A stretch of DNA of 64,000 bases from Cymbidium sinense (lineage: Eukaryota > Streptophyta > Magnoliopsida > Asparagales > Orchidaceae): assembly GCA_021442155.1 (NCBI GenBank), contig JAKCPB010001409.1:101590-165589 (forward strand). Direction: 5' to 3'. Position 1 is the stretch's first letter; every line of letters begins with the position of its first letter. Shown in pieces: positions 12,087-23,200 of the stretch. Under the pieces are notes generated by a model, which worked only from the letters and a program-made list of their open reading frames with translations, was not told the DNA's origin and ran no database searches. The position numbers were made by a program, and so were the translations under genes.

Positions 12087-12980
12087 TTTTTTTAACTCAG
12101 ATGATTCCATAAAAAATAAGAAATTACCAAATCAAAGAAGTCATTATTCTCTAAAAAATAATAAAATAGGATAAAATAAAATGCAATTCAAAAATTCACA
12201 AAACTTGTATTTCACAAAGTGTTTTAACTCCCAAAGATGATTAAATTTGGTTTTATAGAAAGCCAACAAAGCTTAATTGAACAAGTTGAAGCCCATATCA
12301 TCATCAGATTCCTCAGCATGCTCTTCCTTCTTCTCTTCCACTACAACAACCAGAGCAATTACAGCAGCAGTAGGAGTAGCAGAAGCATCAGGTGCACTAG
12401 CTACATCAAATTTACTAAGATCTTTCAAATACTCCTTAACCTTCTCGGCATGCAGGTATGTGCAATCAGCAGCAATCACGATGTCGAGGACATTCATGTA
12501 TGCATTGATGAACATGTGGGGTGCTATAGCAAGGGTGGGATAAGTGAGGGCTAGTGAGAGAGAAGTGATCATTGAAAGGCCTACCAAAAACTTCTTGATG
12601 AGATCATCTTTAGTGAGGTCAAGCACCTCAGGATTGAACACCAAACCATCATCACACACAGACTGGATAACAAGGCCATAAGAAAATGGCCTAATCCCCA
12701 ACTTAGTGAGGAGAGTAGCCTTTGAGGATTCCACCTTATTGCCTTTTTTAATTAGCTCAACTGGGGTGATAATTTCAATAGTAGCCTTGTTGATCTTAGT
12801 TGAGATGTTGAGATCCTGGAAGAAAGAAGTTTGTGAAGGATCTACACCAGTGTTGCTTGGAGGTCTCACAACATCAATAGGTGCAATAAGACCAACATGG
12901 GTAGGAGCACCAACTTTGTATTTCACAACCTCTTCATTGACTTCTTTAAGATCAACTTTCATAAAAATTAGCTCAACCGA
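12087..12980 (-). mobile_element. Retro-copied ribosomal protein P0 cDNA insert
   Basis: The insert runs from a T-run (12,087-12,093, the antisense poly(A) tail) through about 180 bases of 3' UTR and the P0 coding region. It ends abruptly at about 12,980, where TTTAGGG units begin. Homology extends a few codons upstream of the first ATG of the open frame (VELIF, corresponding to VGLIF in P0), so the first ATG is an internal methionine rather than the gene's start. No intron interrupts it. This is a 5'-truncated processed copy, most simply made by LINE reverse transcriptase. Confidence 0.85.
12273..12962 (-). pseudogene. RPP0: 60S acidic ribosomal protein P0, 5'-truncated, frame still open
   Basis: P0 anchors the P1/P2 stalk on the large ribosomal subunit and helps recruit translational GTPases. 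The 229-codon frame holds the end of the L10-like rRNA-binding part ([19 protein letters not shown]), the P0 insertion domain (about residues 19-95, with [20 protein letters not shown] and [11 protein letters not shown]), the helical region ([15 protein letters not shown]) and the acidic stalk tail ending in [11 protein letters not shown]. Plant P0 is usually near 320 residues, so about 85-90 N-terminal residues and the native start are missing. There are no internal stops or frameshifts, unlike the nearby GRP copies, which suggests a younger insertion. The final residue is N where D is usual. The flanks are telomere-like repeat, so I infer that it is not a working P0 gene. Confidence 0.88.
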
Positions 12981-14039
12981 GGTTTAGGGTTTAGGGTTTA
13001 GGGTTTTAGGGATTATGCTTTTAGGTTTTAGGGTTTAGGGTTAGGGTATAGGGTTTAGGGTTTAGAGTTTAGGGCTATTTAGGGATTAGGGTTTAGGGCT
13101 TAGCGTTTATGATTTAGGATTTAGGTTTTTTTTTTAATTAGGTAAACCGGTAGGTTTAGGTTTATTTAGTTTATTTACTTTATTTTTATTTATTTTAGCT
13201 TATATTATTTTCTATTTTTATTTAGGTTTATTTTTTTATTTCTTACTTTATTTATTTTAGGTTTATTTATTTTTAGTTTAAGTTTTTATCTTAGTTTATT
13301 TTTTAGGTTTAGGTTTATTTTTTAGTTTTAGGTTTATTTTTTAGTTGAGTTTTATTTTTATTTTATTTTTAAGGTTTAGGTTTAGGTTTTTAATCTATTT
13401 TTTTAGGTTTCTGTTTTAGGTTTTTTTTACTTTATTTTTTTTTATTTAGTTTAGGTTTAGGTTTAGGTTTAGGTTTGATTTATTTTAGTTTAGTTTATTT
13501 TAGTTTAGGTTTAGATTTATGTATTTATTTTACTTTAGGTTTACTTTTTTTTAGTTTATGGTTTATGTTTTAATTTTTATTTATATTTAGGTTTATTTTT
13601 TAGATTTAGGTTTTTATTTAGTTTTCATTTTATTTTATATAGGTTTATCTTATTTTTATTTTACGTTTAGTTTCTATTTTATTTTGGTTTTTTATTCTTA
13701 GGTTAATTTAATTTTTTGGTTTAGTTTAAGTTTTTATTTATTTTATTTTAGTTTATTTTTCCTTTTTATTTAATTTTTTTTAGGTTTAGGTTTAGGTTTC
13801 GGTGTAGGTTTTTATTTTATTTTATTTAAGTTTAGGTTTTTTGTTTATTTTATTTTTAGGTTTTATTTAGTTTAGCTTTAGGTTTTTTAGGTTTTTAGGG
13901 TTTAGGGTTTAGGGTTTAGGGTTTTAGGTTTTAGGTTTTAGGGTTATAGTTTAGGATTTAGGGTTTAAGATTTAAGGTTCAAGGTTCTAGTGTTTAGGCT
14001 TTATGGTTTAGGGTTTTTAGGGTTTAGGGTTTAGGGTTC
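12981..14039. repeat. C-poor telomere-like repeat array, segment 3
   Basis: It starts with three near-perfect TTTAGGG units directly against the P0 insert, followed by a degenerate island. A TTAATTAGGTAAACCGG junction at about 13,130 opens a T-rich unit. The segment ends in TTTAGGG-type sequence at about 13,890-14,037. No gene is seen. Confidence 0.8.
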
Positions 14040-15023
14040 TTTTTTTAACTAAAAGGAAATAATTGCTCAGAAAAATAGGTACAAGAAGACCATTTAGAGA
14101 CTAAACTCAAAAATAAAAAAAACTACTGCTCAAATGAGCTAAAGGAAAATCCTAAAGAGTTTATCCCTAAACTAATACATCAAAGAGCAATAAAGAAAAA
14201 AAATTAAAGAAAAAATTTAAAAGGCGAAGCAAAATACAGCGAAGGGGAAGAATCCATGGAGTTCCAAAAGAACCTCCAAAGAGATGAAAGATCCAACTTG
14301 CAATCAAAAGACAACTCAGTCATCTAAGAAAAGAGACCATCAGTAAGACTCTAACTCCCTTTAAGAAGAAGAAGAGGCCAACTGAAAAAGTGAACCTGCA
14401 ACTTGCAAGAAATCTCAGCCATGAGGAGATCAGAAAACATAAAGAGAAAAAACCTCAAGCCTAGATATGAGGAAAGAAAGATAATCACAATAATGATGGG
14501 CATCAAATCCTAGGTGTATCTAGCTTCAAAGAATGGTTACAAATAGGAAAAGTCACCTGCCACAAAAATATTAAGGAAAAAATAATCATATCATTATATC
14601 CATCCTACCCAAATAAAATTACAAACCTATGCTAATAGCTACCCAGCAAAAGAAAAAGTAAAGCTATGGAACAGAAAGAGAGAGGAGAGCAACATATAAA
14701 ATTAACATAAGGCAATCCCAACAAAACCAAATATGAACACCTCTTAAAAAAGTGGGAGAAAAGAAGCTCACAGCCCAAAGAAAATACAAAAAGTGCCCTC
14801 AAAGACAAAGCCAATAGAGCCCACAACAACACCAATCTAAAGCCACAAGACACTGAGCCAACAGAACCCACAGCAACACTAATCCAAAGCAACCAAGGCA
14901 CCAACCAATAGAAAGGAAACAACCAATAGAGAAGCCACACAATAGAGCACCCAAGAAAAATACCCTAGGAAAGAGCAAGAGAATCAAACCAACTAACAGA
15001 TAAAAGAAGAAGGCCAGCAAAAG
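14040..15023 (-). mobile_element. LINE-like 3' tail, 5'-truncated (insert 1)
   Basis: The insert begins with a T-run (14,040-14,046) and has ordinary, C-containing base composition, in sharp contrast to both flanks. Its first 200 bases resemble the ends of the elements at 47,738, 61,029 and 62,787 (an AGAGTTTATCCCTAAACTAA-like stretch, then GAGCAATAAAGAA). The far end carries two diverged copies of an AACCCACAGCAACACTAATC-like stretch at about 14,818-14,920. It stops at 15,023 against perfect TTTAGGG. Hydrophobic minus-strand frames at 14,632-15,020 come from these A/C-rich repeats and look non-coding. I interpret it as a 3' tail of a related LINE family, with moderate confidence. Confidence 0.6.
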
Positions 15024-17249
15024 TTTAGGGTTTAGGGTTTAGGGTTTAGGGTTACAATTAGGGTTTAAAGTTTAGGGTTTAGGGTTAATTTAAGGTTTAG
15101 GGTTAATTTAATGTTTAGTGTTTAGGGTTTAGAGTTTAGGGCTTAGGGTTTAGGGTTTATGGTCTATAATTTAGGGTTTAGGGTTTAGGGTTTTACGATT
15201 TAGGGTTTAGGGTTTAGAGTTTAGGGTATAGGGTTTAGAGTTTTTGGTTTAGTGCATAGGGTTTTATTATAATTAGGTTTAGGTTTAGGTTTAACTTTTT
15301 ATGTTTAGGTTTAGGTTTATTTATTTTAGTTTAGTTAAATTTTTTAGTTTTATTTTAGTTTATGGTTTATTTATTTTTAGGTTTTATTTTTAGTTTAGTT
15401 TAGGTATAGGTTTATTTTATTATTTATTTATGTAGTTTTTTTTTGTTAGTTTAGGTTTAGGTTTAGGTTTATGTTTTATTTTTTATTTTAGTTTATTTTT
15501 TATTTTAGTTTAGTTTAGGTTTTATTTTAGTTTAGTTTATATTTATTTAGGTTTAGGTTTTTTGGTAGAGGTTTACTTTAGGTTTAGGTTTTATTTAATT
15601 TTTTATTATATTTATTTTTATTTTTTTAGTATAAGTTATTTTGTTTTATTTAGTTTTTAGTTTATTTAGTTTAGGTTTAGGTTTATTTAGTTTAGTTTAA
15701 GTTTTGGGTTTAGGTTTTATTTAGGTTTAGGTATAGGTTTTGTTTATTTTATTTATTTTTTCTTTTATTTTTATTTAGGTTTATTTAGTTTAGTTTATTT
15801 AGTTTAGATTTCATTTTTATTTAGGTTTAGGTTTAGGTTTATCTTTTATTTAGTTTTTATTTTAGGCTTAGGTTTAGTTTAGGTTTATTTAATTTCCATT
15901 TAGGTTTAGGTTTATTTTTATTTGCGGTTTAGTTTATTTAGGTTTAGGTTTAAGTTTATTTAGGTTTATTTAGTTTAGGTTTTTTATTTTTAGGTTTAGA
16001 TTCATTTATTTTTATTTTAGTTTTTATTTTTATTTTATTAGGTTAGTTGATTTATTTAGGTTTATTTGTGTTTATTTATTTAGTTTATTTTTATTTTAGG
16101 TTTAGGTATATTTATTTATTTTTAGTTTAGTCTTTTTAAAGGTTTATTTAGTTTTTAGTTTTATTTAGTTTAGATTTTGGTTTAGGTTCAGGTTTATTTT
16201 TATTTATTTATTTAAGTTTTCTTTTATTTAATTTAGTTTAAGTTTAGGTTGATTTGTTTAGTTTATTTATTTATTTAGGTTTAGGTTTATGCTTACTTAT
16301 TTAGTTTATTTATTTATTTAGGTTTCGATTTAGGTTTTTTTTTTTAGTTTAGTATATTTAATTTTATTTTATTTTGGCTTTAGGGTTTGGTTTAGTATAG
16401 TTTAGTTTAGGTTTATTTTTATTTCTTTATTTAGCTTATTTATTTAGTTTTAGGTTTAGTTTTTTTAATTAGTTTATTTATTTAGTTTATTTATTTATTT
16501 AAGTTTAGGTTTATGTTTATTTATTTAGTTTATTTATTTATTTAGTTTATTTAGGTTTAGGTTTAGGTTTTATTTAGTTTTTTTTTTTGGGTTTAGGGTT
16601 TAGATTTACGTTTATTTAGTTTAGGTTTAGTTTAGGTTTATTTTTATATATTTATTTAGTTTATTTATTTAGTTTATTTTATTTAGTTTATTTTAGTTTG
16701 GGTTTTTAGTTTAGGTTATTTAGTTTAGTTTAGGTTTATTTAGTTAATTTTATTTTTATTTTATTTATTTAGTTTAAGTAGATTTAGTTTATTTTTATTT
16801 ATTTAAGGTTTAGGTTTAGGCTTTATTTTTAGTTTTAGGTTCAATTTTTTAGGCTTAGTTTAGGTTTTATTTTTTTAGATTTAATTTATTTTTATTTTAG
16901 GTTTATTTATTTAGGTTTATTTTAGGTTTATTTAGTTTAGTTTTAAGTTTATTTTTATTTAGTTTATTTATTTATTGAGGATTAGGTTTAAGTTTATGTT
17001 TAGATTTAGGTTTAGGTTTAGGTATATTTTATTTAGGTTTATTTATTTTTCATTTAGTTTATTTAATTTATGTTTAGAGTTTAGTTTAGTTTAGTTTAAG
17101 GTTTTTAGCATGTTTATTTTTTAGTTTAGTTTATTATTTAGTTTAGTTTAGGATTATTTTATTTATTTATTTTATTTTATTTTTAGGTTTATTTTAGATT
17201 TTAGATATAGTTTTAGCCAGTTTAGGTTTATTAATTTAGTTTAGGTTTT
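15024..17249. repeat. Telomere-like array with composite module P, copy 1 (first part)
   Basis: It starts with four perfect TTTAGGG units (15,024-15,051) and about 200 bases of degenerate ones. A TTTTATTATAATTAGG junction at about 15,262 then opens a module of TTTAGG, TTTATTTAG and TTTAGTTTA words. The same module recurs at about 27,745 and 34,750, with partial copies at about 21,385 and 24,625. No gene is seen. Confidence 0.75.
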
Positions 17250-18165
17250 AATTTTTATGTTATTAGGTTTTACTAGTATTTAGTGTTTTTTAGGTATTAT
17301 TAATTTTTTGTTTAGTTTATTTTTTATTATTATTTATTAGTTTTATTAGTTTATTATTATTAGTTAGTTATTTTAGTTTATTTATTATTATATTTAGTAT
17401 ATTCATTTAGGTTTTATTTATTATTTAGTTTATTATTATTATTATTAGTTTAGTAATTAGTTTTATTTAGTTTAATTTATTATTAGTTTAGTGTTAGTTG
17501 TTATTAGTTATTTAGTTTTAGTTTATTAATTTTTTTAATTTTATTATTAGTTTTAGCTATTATTATTAACTTAGTTCATTATTAGGTTTAGTTAGTTTAT
17601 TAGTTTATTAGTTTAGTTTAGTTGTTAGTTTTAGTTATTAATTAGTTATTATTATTAGTTATTTATTAATTATTTAGTTTTATTAATTTTAGTTTATTAG
17701 TTATTAATTTTATAGTTATTGTTATTTAGTTATTTGGTTTAGTTTTTTATTATAGTTATTTATTAGTTATGTTTTAGGGTTTAGGTTTATTAGTTAGTTA
17801 TTATTATTAGTTAGTTTTTTATTAGGGTTTAATTTAGTTAGTTTATTAGTTTAGTTTTTGTTAGTAGTTTATGTTTAGTTTAATTTTTATTAGTTTTATT
17901 AGTTTAATTTATTTTTAATCAATTTATTAGTGGGGTTTTTTCTTTATGTTTAATTTAGTTATTACTTTATTAATTAGTTTAGTTAGTTTTTGTTATTATT
18001 AGTTTATTAGTTATTATTTATTTAGTTTAGTTTAGTTAGTTTTATTAGTTTTGATTTTAGTTTATTATTCATTTTTATTTATTATGAGTTTATTAGTTTT
18101 TGTTTATTATTTATTAGTTTTAGTTCTAATTTGTTTAGTTTATTATTTTATTAGTTTCTTATTAG
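17250..18165. repeat. ATTAG-rich block, copy 1
   Basis: The sequence changes to TTATTAG, TTTAGTTATT and ATTATTAGTT words. The same block, with recognisable internal landmarks (ATTAGTTTCTTATTAGGG at its end and a GGGGTTTTTT stretch in the middle), recurs at about 30,110-31,112 and 36,890-37,980. It reads as a distinct simple-sequence component of a higher-order unit. Confidence 0.8.
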
Positions 18166-18331
18166 GGTTTAGGGTTTAGGGTTTAGGGTTTTAGGGTTGT
18201 AGGTTTAGGGTTAGTTTTAGGGTTAAGCATTTAGGGTTAGGGTTTTTTATTTTTTATTTTTTTATTATTTTTAGGTTTTAAGGTTTAGGTTAAGGTTTTA
18301 GTTTAGAGTTCAGTTTTAGTTGGGGTTTTGG
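18166..18331. repeat. Telomere-like spacer before GRP copy 3
   Basis: TTTAGGG-type units and a TTTTTTATTTTTTATT stretch link the ATTAG block to the GRP fragment. The same order occurs before copies 4 and 5. Confidence 0.75.
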
Positions 18332-18628
18332 TTTTTTTTTTTAACAGAGAATAAATTCAGAATCATCATTTCTTCTTTTTGATTTCATCAGTCAAGTAAC
18401 ACACCAAGTTCTCAAAGACACAAGCGACAACATAGATAAAAAATGAGCACGCATAGAGAAAATCAAAAGCCCTAGAAAACTAGAACTGTTCCATAAGCAA
18501 CAGATCAGATCGATCGTTCTTCAATTTCTCTAATTTCGATCAGAACCACCTAACCTTTCGAGTAGTTAGATCTAGACTGAGCCTGGTTGACGGTGATATT
18601 CCAACCATCAAGGTTCTGCCCATTCTTA
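18332..18628 (-). pseudogene. GRP 3' fragment, copy 3 (Gly-rich region deleted)
   Basis: An eleven-base T-run (18,332-18,342) is followed by the antisense 3' UTR, a short stretch of the coding end (CTTTCGAGTAG), and then immediately the RRM-end sequence (AGATCTAGACTGAGCCTGG to CATTCTTA). Compared with copies 4 and 5, roughly 190-200 bases encoding the glycine-rich tail are missing. The outer borders are unchanged, so this is an internal deletion in an already inserted copy. Confidence 0.8.
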
Positions 18629-20209
18629 GGGTTTAGGTTTAGGTTTAAGTTTATTGGATTTTAGGATTTAAGTTTCTTTTTTAATTTATTTAGACACTTT
18701 AGGTTTAGGTTTAGGATTTGGGGTTTAGGGTTTAGGGTTTAGGGTTTATGTTTAGGATTTAGGGTTTAGGGTTTAGCATTTAGGGTTTAGGGTTTTGGGT
18801 TTATGGATTTAGGGTTTATGCTTTTAGGGTTTAGGGTTTATGGCTAGGGTTAGCGTTTAATGTTTAGGGTTTTGGGTTGGGTCTAGAGTTTAGGGTTTAC
18901 GGTTAAGGGTTTTTTAGAGTTTAGGATTTAGGGTTTAGGGTTTAAGATGTAGTGTTTAGGGTTTTTTTAATTAAGTAAATGAGTAGGTTTAGGTTTTCTT
19001 AGTTTATTTTATTTTTTATTTTTATTTATGTTTTTTTTATTTTTATTTAGTTTAGTTTATTTATTTTAGATTTATTTATTTTACTTTAGATTTTTTATTT
19101 TAGTTTATTTTTTAAGTTTAGGTTAATGTTTATATTTATTTTTTAGTTTAGTTTTATTTTTATTTTATTTTTTGAGTTTAGGTTTTATTTTTTTATTTTT
19201 ACGTTTATGTTCAGGATTTTATTTTATTTTTAGGTATATATTTTAGGTTGTTATTTTAGGTTTATTTTTAGGTTTTAATTTTTTTTAGGTTTAGGTTTAT
19301 TTTTAGTTAAGTTTTGTTTTATTTTATTTTTATGTTTAGGTTTTATTTTTATTTTGGTTTTTAGGTTTTATTATATTTTTTAGCTTTATGTTTTAGGTTT
19401 TATTTTAGGTTTATTTTAGGTTTTATTTTATTTTAGGTTTAGGTTTATTTTTTTATTTATTTTATTTATTAGTTTAGGTTTAGGTTTTAATTATTTTATT
19501 TTATTTGAGTTTAGGTTTAGTTTATTTTATTTTGTTTATTTTATTTTCATTTTAGGTTTAATTTTTTTTTAGTTTAGGGTTTTGATTTTATTTTTTTATT
19601 TATTTAGGTTTAATTTTTAGGTTTATTTTTTAGGTTTAGGTTTTTATTTAGTTTTTATTTTACATTATTTTAGGTTTATTTTATTTTTAGTTTACATTTA
19701 GTATTTATTATATTTAGGATATTAATTCTTAAGTTTATTTTATTTCATAGTTTAGTTTAAGTTTTTATTAATTTTATTTTAGTTTATTTTTATTTTTATT
19801 TTATTTTATTTTTAGGTTTAGGTTTAGGTTTTAGTTTAGGTGTTTATTTTATATAGGTTTAAGTTTATTTATTTAATTTATTTTTAGATTTTATTTTATT
19901 TATGTTTAGGTTTTTAGGATTTTAAGGTTTAGGGTTTAGGGTTTTGCATTTTGGAGTTTAGGTCAGGGTTAGTGACAAGGTTTAGGATTTAGTGAGTTAG
20001 GATTTTCAAGTTTATTATTTAGGGTTTAAATGGGCTGAGAGGTTTAGTGGCTCACCATTTAGGGTGTGGTGGGAGTTTAAGGCATATGGTTTAGGGTTTA
20101 TGGTTTAGTTGGTAGTTTAGAGTTTAGGTTTAGTTAGCCTGGGGGTTTAGGGTAGGGTTTAGGTTTAGGATTTAGGGTTTAAGGTTTAGGGTTTAAGGTT
20201 TATGGTTTT
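18629..20209. repeat. C-poor telomere-like repeat array, segment 4
   Basis: TTTAGG units lead to a TTTTTAATTAAGTAAATGAG junction at about 18,962, a T-rich unit, and a degenerate island (about 19,920-20,200). A landmark at about 19,694, CATTTAGTATTTATTATATT, recurs as CATTTAGTGTTTATTATATT at about 22,730 and 25,959. No gene is seen. Confidence 0.8.
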
Positions 20210-23200
20210 TTTTAAAATTAAGTAAACCATTAAGTTTATTTAGTTTATTTTTATTTAGTTTAGTTTATTTATTTTTTTATTTTATTTAGGTTTATTTTTA
20301 TTTTATTTAGTTTAGTTTATTTATTTTAGTTTAGGTTTTATTTTAGTTTGTTTTAGGATTAGGATTAGATTTATGTTTTGTTTTAGTTTTGTTTTATTTT
20401 TATTTTATTTTTTAAGTTTAGGTATTATTTTTAAATTTTTGGTTTAGTTTTAGGTTTTGGTTTTATTTTAGGTTTATTTTAAAGTTTTATTTTTAGTTTA
20501 GTTTAGGTTTTATTTTATTTTATTTTAGTTTATGATTTAGGTTTAGGTTTAGGTTTTAGTTATTTTACTTTAGGTTTAGGTTTATTTTATTTTGTTTATT
20601 TGAGGTTTAGGTTTTTTTTTTAGTTTAGGGTTTAGGTTTTATTTTTTATTTATTTTTAGGTCTTATTTTAAAGCTTAGGTTTTTATTTAGTTTTTATTTT
20701 ATTTTATTTTAAGTTTTCTTTATTTTTATTTTACATTTAGTTTTAATTTTATTTAGGTTATTTAGTTTTTGCTTTATTTTAGTTTTTAGTTTAGTTTAGG
20801 ATTTTATTTTTTTTATTTTAGTTTAGTTTTGATTTTTATTTGATTTGATTTAATTTTATTTAGGTTTAGGTTTTGTAAATATTTTATTTTTAGATTTTAT
20901 TTAGTTTGGCCTTTAGGTTGTGTAGCAGTAGGTGGGTCAATTTGGAGTATTAGGTTATGGTGTGGTTGGGTGGGGTTTTGGGGAGTGAGGGGTTTTGGAG
21001 GTGAGAATTTAGGGTTCAGGAGAGTTTAAGGAGGATCAGTTTATCATCAGTGGCTCAGCCTCAGGTTTAGGAGGGCCCAGGTTTAGTGTCATGCCTTAGG
21101 GCTGGGGAGGTCAGGATTTAGAGTTTAGTAGAGGGAGTGAGATTAGGCTCAGAGGTTTGTATTAGGCCTGGCTAGTGGTGGTCAGAGAGAGTTTAGGGCC
21201 TGGGTTTAGGATTTTAAAGAGTTAGTTAGAAAGTCCAGTTTAGAGTTTAGAGTTTGTTTAAGGTTTAGGGTTTAGGGTCTAGGGTTTAGGGTTTTATGAT
21301 TTAAGGTTTAGGTTTTAAGGTTTAGGGTTTAGGGGTTAGAGTTTAGGATTTTGGGTTTTATGGTTTAGGGTTCAGGATATAGAGTTTTTTTTAATTAGAT
21401 GTAGGATTATGTTTAGGTTGTTTTCTAATTATTTTTATGTAGTTAAGGTTTTGGTTTTAGTATAGGTTTAGGTTTATTTACTTTTAGCTTAGTTTAATTT
21501 TTTTAGTTTTATTTTAGTTTAAATTTTATTTATTTTTAGGTTTTTATTTTTAGTTTAGTTTAGGTATTGATTTATTTATGTTTATTTTGTTATTTATTTA
21601 TTTAGGATTTTTTTTAGTTTAGGTTTTGGTTTAGGATTATGTTTTATTTTTTATTTCAATTTTTTTTAATTTAGTTTAAGTTTTATTTTAGTTTAGTTAA
21701 TGTTTATTTAAGTTTAGGTTTTGGTTTAGGTTTAGTTTTTTATTTTATTCTTTTTAGTTTATTTTATTTAGTTTTTTTAGACGGTTTAGTTTATTTTACT
21801 TAGCTTTTAGTTTATTTAATGCCTAGGTTTATTTAGTTTTAGGTTTATGATTTAGGTTTTATTTAGGTTTAGGTTTTAGTTTTATTTAGGTTTAGGTTTT
21901 ATTTAGTTTATTTATTTTTTTTTTTATTTTTATTTAGGTTTATTTAGTTTATGTTTTATTTTATTTAGGTTTAGGTTTAGGTTTAGGTTTTATTTAGTTT
22001 TTATTTTAAGTTTAGGTTTAGTTTAGGTTTATTTTCTTTTTTTTTAGGTTTAAGTTTTTTTATTTGTAGTTTATTTATTTTAGGTTCACCAGGTTTAGGT
22101 TTGTAGTTTATTTTAGTATTGGTTTAGGTTTAGGTATATTTATGTTTATGTAGTTTAGGTTTTTAATTTTTAGGTTTAGGTTCATTTATTTTTATTTTAG
22201 TTTTTATTTTATTTTATTTTTTATTTATTTAATAGGTTTTATTTATGTTTACTTTTTGGTTTATTTTTAGTTTAGGTTTAGGTTTATTTATTTATTTATT
22301 TTTAATTTAATGTATTTTTACTTTTAGGTTTATTTAGTATTTAGTTTTATTTAGTTTAGGATTAGATTTAGGTTTATTGTTATTTATTTATTTAGGTTTT
22401 AGTTTATTTAGTTTAGTTTAGGTTTATTTATTTAGTTTATTTATTTATTTTGGATTAGGTTTAGGTTTATTTAATTAGTTTGTTTATTTATTTAGTTTAT
22501 TTATTTAGTTTAGGATTATGTTTTATTTAGTTTAGTTTTTTTTTAGTTTTATTTTATTTTGGGTAGGGTTTAAGTTTAGGTTTATTTAGTATAGGTTTAA
22601 TGTAGGTTTATTTTTATTTCTTTATTTAGTTTATTTATTTAGGCTTTGGTTTAGGTTTTTTTTTAGGTGTAGGTTTTTATTTAATTTTATTTATTTTACT
22701 TTATTTTATTTTATTTTATTTTTATTTTGCATTTAGTGTTTATTATATTTAGGTTTTTAATTCTTAAGTTTATTTTATTTCATAGTTTAGTTTATGTTTT
22801 TATTAATTTTATTTTATTTTTTTTATTTTTATTTTATTTTATTTTTAAGTTTTGGTTTAGATTTTAGTTTAGGTGTTTATTTTATACAGGTTTAAGTTTA
22901 TTTATTTAATTTATTTTTAGATTTTATTTTATTAATGTTTAGGTTTTTAGGATTTTAAGGTTTAGGGTTTAGGCTAAGGTTTTAGGGTTAGGTTTGAGGT
23001 TTGGGTCCAGGTTTAGGATTTTAGGGTTTAGAGTTTCAGTTATTATTTTATTTGGCTGTCAAATTTGGGTTGCCTAGAGTTTTAGGGTTTAGGGTTTATG
23101 ATTTTTAGGGTTTAGGGTTTTTATGGTTTAGGGTATATGGTTTAGGGTTTAGGGTTTATGGTTATGGTTAGGGTTTAGGGTTTAGGATTTATGGTTTAGG

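Noticed and set aside
12237..12987. Plus-strand frames of 88-105 codons over the P0 copy
   Set aside because: They are antisense to a clearly recognised P0 coding sequence and match no family.
14632..15020. Trp/Leu-rich minus-strand frames of 102 and 73 codons
   Set aside because: They arise from diverged internal repeats in a LINE-like tail. The two overlap in different frames and neither has homologues I recognise.
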